A stretch of 11,579 nucleotides of DNA from DATFDN01 sp049591635 (GTDB lineage: Bacteria > Pseudomonadota > Alphaproteobacteria > Acetobacterales > Acetobacteraceae): positions 1 to 11,579 of the forward strand of contig JBAWFF010000035.1 of assembly GCA_049591635.1 (NCBI GenBank), in the 5' to 3' direction. Each line of letters starts with the position of its first letter. Position 1 is the first letter of the stretch. Below the pieces are notes generated by a model that worked only from the letters and a program-made list of their open reading frames with translations, was not told the origin of the DNA and ran no database searches. Both the position numbers and the translations under genes were made by a program. Positions 1-6,177 of this stretch are shown here, one piece after another.

Positions 1-2034
1 GACGAGGTCCACGCGCTCGCCGGGAACAAGCGCGGCGACCAGCTCGCGCTGTGCGCGGCGCGGCTTGGCAGGCTCGCGCCCGGAATGCGCCGCGTCGGAT
101 TGTCGGCGACGGTCGCGCATCCGGCGGCGATCGCGGCTTATGTCGGGGCGGCGCGCATTATCGAGGAGACCGGCGGCGCCGTGCCTGACCTCGCGGTGAT
201 GGTGCCCGGCGGCGAGCTATCCTGGTCAGGCCACATGGGCCTCGAAGCGGCACCGAAAATCATGGCGCGCATCCAGGCCGCCGGCATGACGATCGTGTTC
301 GTCAACACGCGCGCCCAGGCGGAGCTGATGTTCCAGGCGCTGTGGCGGCTGAACGATCCCGTCCTGCCGATCGCGCTGCATCACGGCAGCCTGGAGATCG
401 CGCAGCGGCGCAAGGTGGAGGCCGCGATGGCCGACGGGAGGCTGCGCGCCGTCATCGCCACCTCCTCGCTCGATCTCGGCATCGACTGGGGCGGTGTCGA
501 TCAGGTGATCCAGGTCGGCGCGCCCAAGGGCGTCTCGCGGCTGCTCCAGCGCGTGGGGCGGGCGAATCACCGCATGGACGAGCCCTCGCGCGCGCTGCTG
601 GTGCCGGCGAACCGGTTCGAGGTGCTGGAGTGCGAGGCGGCGCTGGCGGGGGTCGCGGCGCGCGCGCTCGATGGCGATCCGCCCCGGCCGGGCGGCCTCG
701 ATGTGCTCGCCCAGCATGTGCTCGGGATGGCGTGCGCGGCGCCGTTCCATCCGGACGCGCTTTACGCGGAGATCGTCGGCGCCTCGCCCTACGCGGGATT
801 GTCGCGAAAGGATTTCGACGATGTGCTGGAATTCGTCGAGAATGGCGGCTATGCGCTCGGCGCCTATGAGCGTTACCGCAAGCTGTTCCGCGATTCCCAG
901 GGCATGGTCCATGCCCGCTCGACCCGCGTCGCGCGCCAATACCGCATGAACATCGGAACGATCGTGGAGGCGCCGCTTATCAAGGTGCGGCTCGCCGGAC
1001 GGCGCGGGCCGGGCCAGGTGCTCGGCGAGGTGGAGGAGTATTTCGTCTCCTTGCTGCGCCCGGGCGACACCTTCATGTTCGCCGGCCGCCTGTTGCGCTT
1101 CCTGCGGCTGCGCGAGACCTGGGTGGAGGCGGCCGAGGGCGGCCAGGGGGAGCCGATGGTGCCCGCCTATGAAGGCGGGCGGCTGCCGCTGACGACCAAC
1201 CTCGCCGATGGCGTGCGTGCGCTGTTGCAGGAGCCGGCGCGCTGGGACTCGTTTCCCGATGGCGTGCGGGATTGGTTGCGACTGCAACGTACCCGCTCGC
1301 GCCTGCCGGGACGGCGCGACTTGCTGATCGAGACGTTCCCGCGTGGCGGGCGCTGGTATCTCGTCGCCTATTGCTTCGAGGGCCGCAACGCGCACCAAAC
1401 CCTGGGGATGCTGGTGACCAAGCGCATGGAGCGCGCCGGCTTCGCCCCGCTGGGGTTCGTCGCCACCGACTACGTCATCGGCATCTGGTCGGCGAACCAG
1501 CCGACGGACGTCGCCGCGCTGTTCGCCGAGGACATGCTGGGCGACGATCTGGAGGCGTGGATGGCGGACAGCTCCATGCTGCGCCGGACGTTCCGCAACG
1601 TCGCCGTGATCGCCGGGCTGATCGAACGCCATCACCCCGGCGCCGAGAAGAACCGCAGGCAGGTGACGGTCAACAGCGACCTTATCTACGACGTGCTGCG
1701 CCATCACCAGCCCGACCATGTGCTGCTGCGCGCGACGCGGGCGGACGCCGCTTCAGGGATGATCGACATCGGGCGGGTGGCCGGGATGCTGGCGCGGGTG
1801 CGCGGGCGGATCGTGCACATGGCGCTCTCGCGCGTATCCCCGCTCGCGGTGCCCGTGCTGCTGGAGATCGGGCGGGAAAGCGTACGCTCCGAGGACGACG
1901 AGGATGCCCTGTTGGCCGAGGCCGAGGCGATCGTGGCGGAGGCGATGGGCGACGCCGAGCCACCTCCGGCGCGGCAGGTTCCCGCGATTCACCGGCGCAA
2001 CGTCATCCGCCGTCAGCGCGATCTGTTCGCATGA
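1..2034 (+). CDS. Ligase-associated DEXH-box DNA helicase (Lhr-Core type), 5' truncated by window edge
   Basis: The reading frame is open from base 1, so the gene begins upstream; 677 C-terminal residues are present. The first four are DEVH, the Walker B/motif II box of superfamily 2 helicases. An SAT motif III follows at residues 35-37, then motif IV (VFVNTR, about 99-104), motif V (ATSSLDLGIDWG, 153-164) and motif VI (QRVGRANHR, 183-191). The long C-terminal part matches the Lhr-type winged-helix and beta-barrel extension, which separates it from ordinary DEAD-box RNA helicases. Walker A must lie in the missing 5' part. Lhr-Core helicases are ATP-driven 3'-5' translocases that unwind duplexes, and in many proteobacteria they sit in a cluster with an ATP-dependent DNA ligase, a metallo-beta-lactamase-fold nuclease and a phosphoesterase. 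Its stop overlaps the pdeM start (ATGA), which supports membership of that cluster. The family is certain; the 'ligase-associated' subtype rests on length and the pdeM neighbour. Confidence 0.93.
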   Translation, partial: DEVHALAGNKRGDQLALCAARLGRLAPGMRRVGLSATVAHPAAIAAYVGAARIIEETGGAVPDLAVMVPGGELSWSGHMGLEAAPKIMARIQAAGMTIVFVNTRAQAELMFQALWRLNDPVLPIALHHGSLEIAQRRKVEAAMADGRLRAVIATSSLDLGIDWGGVDQVIQVGAPKGVSRLLQRVGRANHRMDEPSRALLVPANRFEVLECEAALAGVAARALDGDPPRPGGLDVLAQHVLGMACAAPFHPDALYAEIVGASPYAGLSRKDFDDVLEFVENGGYALGAYERYRKLFRDSQGMVHARSTRVARQYRMNIGTIVEAPLIKVRLAGRRGPGQVLGEVEEYFVSLLRPGDTFMFAGRLLRFLRLRETWVEAAEGGQGEPMVPAYEGGRLPLTTNLADGVRALLQEPARWDSFPDGVRDWLRLQRTRSRLPGRRDLLIETFPRGGRWYLVAYCFEGRNAHQTLGMLVTKRMERAGFAPLGFVATDYVIGIWSANQPTDVAALFAEDMLGDDLEAWMADSSMLRRTFRNVAVIAGLIERHHPGAEKNRRQVTVNSDLIYDVLRHHQPDHVLLRATRADAASGMIDIGRVAGMLARVRGRIVHMALSRVSPLAVPVLLEIGRESVRSEDDEDALLAEAEAIVAEAMGDAEPPPARQVPAIHRRNVIRRQRDLFA

Positions 2035-2708
2035 ACGCGGCACCGCTGCATCTCGCCGGTGAGCGCCTGATGCTCGACCCGGCGGGCGCGCTGTACTGGC
2101 CGGCGCGCGAGATGCTGGTCGTGTCCGACCTGCATCTGGAGAAGGGCTCGTCGTTTGCCCGGCGCGGCACGCTGCTGCCGCCGTGGGACACGCGGGCGAC
2201 GATCGACCGGCTGATGGTGCTGCTGCGCCACTGGCGGCCGCGCGTGCTGGTGGCGCTGGGCGATTCGTTTCACGACGACGGGGGCGTTGCGCGCCTGCCG
2301 GTGGCGGAGGCGGAGAGGCTCGGTGCCATCGCCGCTGGGCTGCGCCTCATCTGGGTGCGCGGCAACCACGACCCGACGCCACCAGCGGGTCTCGGTGGGG
2401 AATCGGTCGCTGCGTTGGAGGAAGGGGTGTTGGTGTTTCGCCACCAAGCGGAGGCGCGGGCCGAGCCGGGCGAGATCAGCGGGCATTTCCACCCGAAGGT
2501 CGCGATGCCGGCGCGCGCGACGACCGTCAGCCGTCCGTGCTTCGTCGCCGATTCACGCCGGGTCGTGATGCCGGCGTTCGGTGCCTACACCGGCGGCCTC
2601 GACGTCGCCGACCCGGCTCTCGCGCGGCTGTTCCCGCGCGGCGGGCGGGTGTTCCTGCTGGGGCGCGAGCGGTTGTTCAGCTTCACAGTGGGAACGGCCC
2701 GGCGGTAG
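2031..2708 (+). CDS. pdeM: Ligase-associated metallophosphoesterase/DNA endonuclease PdeM
   Basis: This 225-residue protein has the calcineurin-like metallophosphoesterase motifs in order: SDLHLEKG (D33, H35), GDSFHD (G77-D78), GNHD (111-114) and GHFHP (151-155). Together they supply the Asp, His and Asn ligands for a two-metal centre. Short proteins of this type next to Lhr-Core helicase and DNA ligase genes are annotated as ligase-associated DNA damage response endonuclease PdeM. The expected activity is metal-dependent, probably Mn-dependent, phosphodiesterase or nuclease cleavage in the cytoplasm. The ATG at 2031 overlaps the helicase stop by 4 nt, so the pair is probably translationally coupled; other in-frame ATGs lie further inside and would cut off the N-terminal strand. 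It appears to be the last gene of the repair operon, since the next gene has its own strong ribosome binding site. Confidence 0.92.
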   Translation: MNAAPLHLAGERLMLDPAGALYWPAREMLVVSDLHLEKGSSFARRGTLLPPWDTRATIDRLMVLLRHWRPRVLVALGDSFHDDGGVARLPVAEAERLGAIAAGLRLIWVRGNHDPTPPAGLGGESVAALEEGVLVFRHQAEARAEPGEISGHFHPKVAMPARATTVSRPCFVADSRRVVMPAFGAYTGGLDVADPALARLFPRGGRVFLLGRERLFSFTVGTARR

Positions 2709-2721
2709 GCTGCGATCAACT

Positions 2722-2731
2722 GGAGGGAGGG
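2722..2731 (+). promoter_or_regulatory. Strong ribosome binding site for the DsrE-family gene
   Basis: GGAGGGAGGG lies 6 nt ahead of the ATG at 2738. It decides the start: the reading frame is open for about 550 nt further upstream inside pdeM, but translation from there would be a shadow. The 29 nt between pdeM and this gene are otherwise featureless. Confidence 0.75.
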
Positions 2732-2737
2732 ATCATC

Positions 2738-3178
2738 ATGCACGCAGCTCTTCGCTTTATCATGCTCGCCGTCCTGCTTGCCGCGCCGGTGGCCGCGCGG
2801 GCGGACACGGAAGCGCACCGCCTCGTCATCCATATGAACGACCCCACCAAGGAGATCATGATCGAGGCGCTGCACAACGCCGGCAACGTCATGGATTATT
2901 ACCGCGCGCACGACAGCTCGGCCGCCATCGAGATCGTCGCCAATGGCCGCGGCGTCACGATGTTCGTCAAGGATCTGTCGCCGGTCGCCGCCGAGGTGGC
3001 CGAGCTTCACACCCGCTATCCCAGCATCGTCTTCGACGCCTGCGCCATCTCGCTCGCCCATACCGAGAAGGCGCTCGGCCGCAAGCTGGAGGTGATGCCG
3101 CCGGCCCGGATCATTCCGTCCGGCGCGGTGCGGATCCTCGAATTGGAAGAGCAGCACTACGGTTATCTGAAGCCGTAG
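2738..3178 (+). CDS. Exported DsrE-family protein
   Basis: This is a 146-residue protein. The N-terminus carries a Sec signal peptide: R6, a hydrophobic stretch over residues 7-20, and probable cleavage after ARA at residue 22. The mature part resembles the DsrE/DsrF-like alpha/beta fold: a first strand (HRLVIHMND), a helix that may correspond to the one after strand 1 in YchN-like proteins, then strands EIVANGRGV and MFVKDL. A single cysteine, C102, lies in FDACAIS, where many DsrE-like proteins carry a conserved Cys. DsrE proteins in the cytoplasm relay sulfur. Exported single-Cys versions are common in proteobacteria and have no firm function. The start follows a strong purine-rich ribosome binding site (2722-2731). 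It lies 5 nt ahead of the monooxygenase gene, so the two are probably co-transcribed, though a functional link is not obvious. The family call is good; the role is unknown. Confidence 0.82.
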   Translation: MHAALRFIMLAVLLAAPVAARADTEAHRLVIHMNDPTKEIMIEALHNAGNVMDYYRAHDSSAAIEIVANGRGVTMFVKDLSPVAAEVAELHTRYPSIVFDACAISLAHTEKALGRKLEVMPPARIIPSGAVRILELEEQHYGYLKP

Positions 3179-3183
3179 GAACG

Positions 3184-5076
3184 ATGCAATTCCACCTCGA
3201 CGGGTTCCGACCCGGCGATCCGGATATCGCCGAGCCCGACGCGCGCCACCAGGCGGCCCGCGTCGCGGACGGGCCGCCCGAACACGTCGACGTCCTCATC
3301 GTCGGCTGCGGCCCCGCCGGCCTCACGCTGGCAGCCCAACTCGCCGCTTTCCCGGACATCACCACCCGCATTGTCGAGCAGAAATCGGACCGCCTCCTTC
3401 TCGGGCAGGCCGATGGCATCGCCTGCCGCACCATGGAGATGTTCGAGGCGTTCGGTTTTGCCGACCGCGTCATGAAGGAGGCCTACTGGGTCAACGAGTT
3501 CGTCTTCTGGAAACCCGACGAGTCCGACCGGGGTCGCATCGTCCGCGGATCGCGCATCCAGGACACCGAGGACGGACTCTCCGAGTTTCCGCACGTCGTC
3601 ATCAACCAGGCGCGCGTGCACGATTTCTATCTCGACGTGATGCGCGACGCGGCGACCCGCCTCGAGCCCGACTACGCACGCCGCCTGCTCGATCTCACGA
3701 TCCCGGCCGATGCTCCAAACGCACCGGTCACCGCCCGGTTCGAACGCCTCGATCCCACCCATGCGGGCGAGGCGGAAACCATCAGCGCCCGCTTCGTCGT
3801 CGGCTGCGACGGCGCGCGCAGCGCGGTGCGCCGCGCCCTCGGCCTCGCGCTGCACGGCGACTCCGCCAACCAGGCATGGGGGGTGATGGACGTCCTCGCC
3901 GTGACCGACTTTCCTGATATTCGCCTCAAGGCGGCGATCCAGTCGGCGCAGGATGGCAGCGCGCTGATCATTCCGCGCGAGGGCGGGTACCTGTTTCGTA
4001 TCTACATCGAGCTCGACAAGCTCGCAGGCGACGAGCGCGTCGGCAGCCTCAACGTCACTCCGGACCGTCTCGTCACCGCCGCGCGCCGCATCCTCCATCC
4101 CTATAGCTTCGACGTAAAGGAGGTCGCGTGGTGGTCGGTCTACGAGATCGGCCAGCGGCTGTGCGACCGTTTCGACGATGGGGCGGATGATTCAGCCGCC
4201 ATCCCCCGGGTCTTCATCGCCGGGGACGCCTGCCATACCCACAGTCCCAAGGCCGGCCAGGGCATGAACGTCTCCATGCAAGACGGCTTCAACCTCGGCT
4301 GGAAGCTCGCCGCCGTGCTGCGCGGCCGCGCCGCGCCCGGGCTCCTGCGCACCTACTCCGAGGAGCGGCACGCGGTTGCCCAGGAGCTGATTGATTTCGA
4401 TCGCAAGCTCGCGGCGATGTTCAGCGCGCCGCCGAATGCCGAGCTCCAGCTCTATCTCGCCCGCCAGCTCCGCTACACTGCGGGTGTCGAGACCCACTAT
4501 CACGCCTCGATGATCACCGGCGCCCCGACCTGGCAGCACCTCGCCACGGGGCTGACCATCGGGCGACGTCTTCATTCGGCGCCCGTGGTGCGCCTCGCCG
4601 ACGCGCGGCCGCTCCAGCTCGGCCACGTCGCGAGCGCGGACGGACGTTGGCGCCTCTACGCCTTCGCCGCCGCCGAGGCGTCCCGCCTGCGCGCCCTCTG
4701 CGCCTTTCTCGCCGACTCCCCCCGCTCGCCGATCCGCCGCTTCACGCCGCCGGGCGCCGCCATCGATGCGGTGATCGACCTGCGCGCCATCTTCCAGCAG
4801 GGCCACCGCGAACTCGATCTGGCGGCCATGCCCGCGCTTCTGCTGCCCGCCAAGGGCCGCTATGGCCTGCGCGACTACGAGAAGATGTTCTGCGCCGATC
4901 CCAGGCCGGGGCAGGACGTCTTCGATTTGCGCGGCATCGACCGCGCGCAAGGCTGCGTCGTCGTCGTCCGCCCGGACCAGTACGTCGCTCAAATCCTTCC
5001 GCTCGACGCCCACGACCCATTCGCCGCGTTCTTCGACGGCTTCATGCTCCCTTGTGCGTCAGAACCCACGAACTGA
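3184..5076 (+). CDS. mobA: FAD-dependent aromatic hydroxylase, 3-hydroxybenzoate 4-monooxygenase-like (MobA family)
   Basis: This 630-residue flavoprotein has the class A monooxygenase layout. The FAD-binding GCGPAG is at 41-46, the DG motif (GCDGARSAVR) at 207-216, and the GD motif GDACHTHSPKAGQGMN at 347-362. A C-terminal thioredoxin-like domain without a CxxC covers about 440-630. The length and the opening residues (MQFHLDGFRPG) closely match MobA of Comamonas testosteroni (about 639 aa), as do ADGIACRTMEMFEAFGF, SEFPHV and DQYVAQ. Residues I recall as lining the MobA substrate pocket appear to be kept as D77, H137, K249 and Y274. The predicted reaction is NADPH- and O2-dependent para-hydroxylation of 3-hydroxybenzoate to protocatechuate in the cytoplasm; a related phenolic substrate remains possible. 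The ATG at 3184 has only a close, weak AGGA, so coupling to the gene 5 nt upstream is likely. No protocatechuate genes are in view. This is not the plasmid mobilisation protein also called MobA. Confidence 0.85.
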   Translation: MQFHLDGFRPGDPDIAEPDARHQAARVADGPPEHVDVLIVGCGPAGLTLAAQLAAFPDITTRIVEQKSDRLLLGQADGIACRTMEMFEAFGFADRVMKEAYWVNEFVFWKPDESDRGRIVRGSRIQDTEDGLSEFPHVVINQARVHDFYLDVMRDAATRLEPDYARRLLDLTIPADAPNAPVTARFERLDPTHAGEAETISARFVVGCDGARSAVRRALGLALHGDSANQAWGVMDVLAVTDFPDIRLKAAIQSAQDGSALIIPREGGYLFRIYIELDKLAGDERVGSLNVTPDRLVTAARRILHPYSFDVKEVAWWSVYEIGQRLCDRFDDGADDSAAIPRVFIAGDACHTHSPKAGQGMNVSMQDGFNLGWKLAAVLRGRAAPGLLRTYSEERHAVAQELIDFDRKLAAMFSAPPNAELQLYLARQLRYTAGVETHYHASMITGAPTWQHLATGLTIGRRLHSAPVVRLADARPLQLGHVASADGRWRLYAFAAAEASRLRALCAFLADSPRSPIRRFTPPGAAIDAVIDLRAIFQQGHRELDLAAMPALLLPAKGRYGLRDYEKMFCADPRPGQDVFDLRGIDRAQGCVVVVRPDQYVAQILPLDAHDPFAAFFDGFMLPCASEPTN

Positions 5077-5082
5077 TATACA
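5052..5082 (+). promoter_or_regulatory. Possible promoter for the toxin-antitoxin pair, inside the end of mobA
   Basis: A TATACA hexamer (5077-5082) begins directly after the mobA stop and lies 23 nt before the antitoxin ATG. A weak TTGTGC (5052-5057) sits 19 nt upstream of it. The matches to a sigma-70 promoter are partial and the spacing is slightly long, so this is a tentative call. It is supported mainly by a local rise in A+T in an otherwise very GC-rich region. Confidence 0.25.
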
Positions 5083-5104
5083 AAGCGGTGGAAGGACCAA
5101 CAAC

Positions 5105-5344
5105 ATGGCTGTCACAACTCCCGTCCCCGGTCTTGATCGGATCACGTTCGACCACGAAAAAATGGGCGGGCGGGCGTGCATTCGTGCACTCCGCATTACC
5201 GTCGGGACCGTTGTCGCCCTGGTTGCTGAAGGCGCATCGGTGCCGGAGATTTTGAACGAATATCCGGAACTGGAAGCGGACGACGTACGCCAAGCGCTAT
5301 CCTATGCGGCGTGGCTGGCTCGGGAGGACGTCGTCTCGGCGTAG
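5105..5344 (+). CDS. DUF433 family putative antitoxin
   Basis: This is a 79-residue protein of the DUF433 family. The hallmark segment is residues 13-57: I-T-F-D-H-E-K-M-G-G-R-A-C-I-R, then RITVGTVV, then EGASVPEILNEYPEL. The C-terminal part (DDVRQALSYAAWLA) completes a small helix-turn-helix-like fold. DUF433 proteins are generally found just upstream of PIN-like genes and are regarded as VapB-like antitoxins that bind both their toxin and the operon DNA. Here the next gene, 9 nt downstream, is exactly such a partner. The gene starts 28 nt after the mobA stop with a GGAAGGA ribosome binding site. Codon use is less GC3-biased than in mobA, in keeping with separate acquisition. Confidence 0.85.
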   Translation: MAVTTPVPGLDRITFDHEKMGGRACIRALRITVGTVVALVAEGASVPEILNEYPELEADDVRQALSYAAWLAREDVVSA

Positions 5345-5348
5345 GAGG
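5343..5348 (+). promoter_or_regulatory. Ribosome binding site of the PIN-like toxin, overlapping the antitoxin stop codon
   Basis: AGGAGG starts within the TAG stop of the DUF433 gene (5342-5344) and lies 5 nt ahead of the toxin ATG. Ribosomes ending the antitoxin therefore sit on the toxin's binding site, an arrangement that ties toxin output to antitoxin translation. Confidence 0.7.
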
Positions 5349-5353
5349 CCGAC

Positions 5354-5719
5354 ATGCGCCTCCTGCTCGACATGAACGTTCCGGTCTCGATTGCCGGATG
5401 GTTGCGGGACCAGGGACACGATGCGGTTCATATCCGCCAGCGCGATGGTGCGCGCATGGCCGATCACGACGTCTTCGCTGTTGCGGCTCGCGAAGCCCGT
5501 GTCCTGGTCACGTTCGATCTTGACTTCGGGGAGATCGTCGGCTCCGTCGAACAACAAAGCTGTGGAGTGCTCTTGCTTAGGCTGCGGCGCATCCGTTCGC
5601 CCCATCTTCAGGAGCGCTTGAAGGTGGCGTTGACCCAAGCGGACGCCGCACTCACGGCCGGCGCGATCGTCATTGTCGAGGACGCTCGGATCCGCATCCG
5701 GTCGATCCCGACCAGCTAG
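5354..5719 (+). CDS. DUF5615 PIN-like protein, putative toxin
   Basis: This 121-residue protein matches the DUF5615 (PIN-like, Mut7-C-related) pattern. It opens with a strand and first acidic residue (LLLDMNVP, D6), then GHDAVHI, then an acidic pair in ADHDVFAVAAREA (D37, D39), and finally LVTFDLDFGEI (T53, D55, D57, F58). These acidic residues would form a Mg-binding ribonuclease-type site as in PIN domains. The family usually has DEN at the first motif; here it is DMN, which keeps D6 and N8. Paired with DUF433 it forms a predicted type II toxin-antitoxin module in which the toxin cuts RNA and the antitoxin blocks it. Activity has seldom been tested for this family, so 'toxin' is an inference from family and gene order. 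No key residue is visibly missing and the gene looks intact. Confidence 0.82.
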   Translation: MRLLLDMNVPVSIAGWLRDQGHDAVHIRQRDGARMADHDVFAVAAREARVLVTFDLDFGEIVGSVEQQSCGVLLLRLRRIRSPHLQERLKVALTQADAALTAGAIVIVEDARIRIRSIPTS

Positions 5720-5737
5720 TCTAGCGGATTTGAGCTT

Positions 5738-6022
5738 CTACGAGCGAGGCCCCGCGTCGTGATCCGTCCTCGGCAGGAACGACAAGCGACGACGCCTTGC
5801 GTCTTCGGCCAGCCTAACTGCTGACTTGAGCCGACCACCATCTTCGGTTGCCGCTGCACCCACCTGTTCAGCCTTCTCGCGGTGTTGGTCACGCGTATGC
5901 CTGGTGAGCACTTCCATGCCGTTGATCACGCCGCCACGAGGGCCACGCGATTGCGCGGGGACAGTGAACTCGCACCAGCGGCAGCGGAGCAGATGAGGAC
6001 CATCTAGGGGTTCATCGGGCAT
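5738..6022 (-). CDS. Hypothetical small protein with a CxxC...HxxxxH zinc-finger-like motif
   Basis: Read on the minus strand, this 94-residue frame holds CRWCEF (C14, C17) followed by RHTRDQH (H42, H47). That gives a C-x2-C-x24-H-x4-H pattern that could bind one zinc, with a longer loop than a classical C2H2 finger. The C-terminal half is charged and rich in Arg, Lys, Glu and Ala. I do not recognise the family. The ATG at 6022 is preferred because GAGAG lies about 10 nt upstream and a TATATT hexamer lies 36 nt upstream. An in-frame TTG at 6046 would add eight residues but has no ribosome binding site. No other strand or frame here offers a better gene. It ends 18 nt from the toxin gene, convergently. 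It could be a DNA- or RNA-binding accessory protein, or a chance reading frame. Confidence 0.45.
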   Translation of the reverse strand: MPDEPLDGPHLLRCRWCEFTVPAQSRGPRGGVINGMEVLTRHTRDQHREKAEQVGAAATEDGGRLKSAVRLAEDARRRRLSFLPRTDHDAGPRS

Positions 6023-6170
6023 CGCCAGGTTCTCTCTACGGATCAAGACGTTGGGCGAATATATCAGCCATTTTTTGATCCGCGATCAACAGGAAGTCGC
6101 GTTGCCGAGCCTGTTTTTGTCCAGCTTGCGCCGCGCAGGAGGATAGTCTTGATCTGGGGAGGGCCAACCC
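6023..6170. other. Non-coding stretch with inverted repeats
   Basis: About 150 nt separate the small minus-strand gene from the lactonase stop, and no convincing gene is seen. A perfect 6-bp palindrome with a 3-nt loop (TTGATC-CGC-GATCAA) covers 6075-6089. Its left arm, extended to TTGATCCG (6075-6082), is inverted relative to CGGATCAA at 6039-6046, and GATCAAGAC (6041-6049) is inverted relative to GTCTTGATC (6146-6154). A T6 run precedes the palindrome on the plus strand, which is the wrong side for an intrinsic terminator. The repeats could be an operator or simply transcript structure. Confidence 0.4.
6058..6063 (-). promoter_or_regulatory. Possible -10 element for the small zinc-finger-like gene
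   Basis: The minus strand reads TATATT here, five of six matches to the sigma-70 -10 hexamer. It would place transcription start near 6051, upstream of the ATG at 6022. A TTGATC hexamer at 6084-6089 is a possible -35, but the 20-nt spacing is too long to be convincing. Confidence 0.3.
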
Positions 6171-6177
6171 CTACCCC
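6156..6177 (-). terminator. GC-rich hairpin across the lactonase stop codon, weak terminator candidate
   Basis: GGGGAGGG (6156-6163) can pair with CCCT (6169-6172) and CCCC (6174-6177), with one bulged base. This makes an 8-bp GC-rich stem with a 5-nt loop that contains the end of the four-gene sugar operon. Neither strand shows a following T tract, so it is not a standard Rho-independent terminator. It may still slow transcription or protect the transcript's 3' end. Confidence 0.25.

Noticed and set aside
226..1719. Long open frame (497 codons) on the minus strand opposite the helicase
   Set aside because: It is fully antisense to a clear helicase with motifs II to VI. Its His/Arg/Gln-rich low-complexity product is typical of antisense frames in GC-rich genes.
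3163..4098. Minus-strand open frame opposite the MobA-like gene
   Set aside because: The plus strand encodes conserved FAD motifs over the same span, and the antisense product has no recognisable domain.
5042..5638. Minus-strand frames opposite the DUF433 and DUF5615 genes as a possible antisense antitoxin gene
   Set aside because: Neither has a ribosome binding site or recognisable domain, and the plus-strand pair already forms a complete module.
6071..6093. Intrinsic terminator at the T6 run and TTGATC palindrome
   Set aside because: The T run precedes the hairpin on the plus strand, and on the minus strand the hairpin is followed by A residues, so neither orientation fits a Rho-independent terminator.
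6088..6118. Plus-strand terminator from AACAGG...CCTGTT plus T tract
   Set aside because: The stem is only 6 bp with a 16-nt loop and is followed by just three further T residues; no plus-strand gene ends close by, the toxin gene stopping about 370 nt earlier.
5720..6170. Possible remnant insertion sequence or integrase attachment site around the toxin-antitoxin patch
   Set aside because: No transposase fragment, terminal inverted repeat with flanking target duplication, or tRNA end could be seen; only a change in base composition and short repeats support acquisition.
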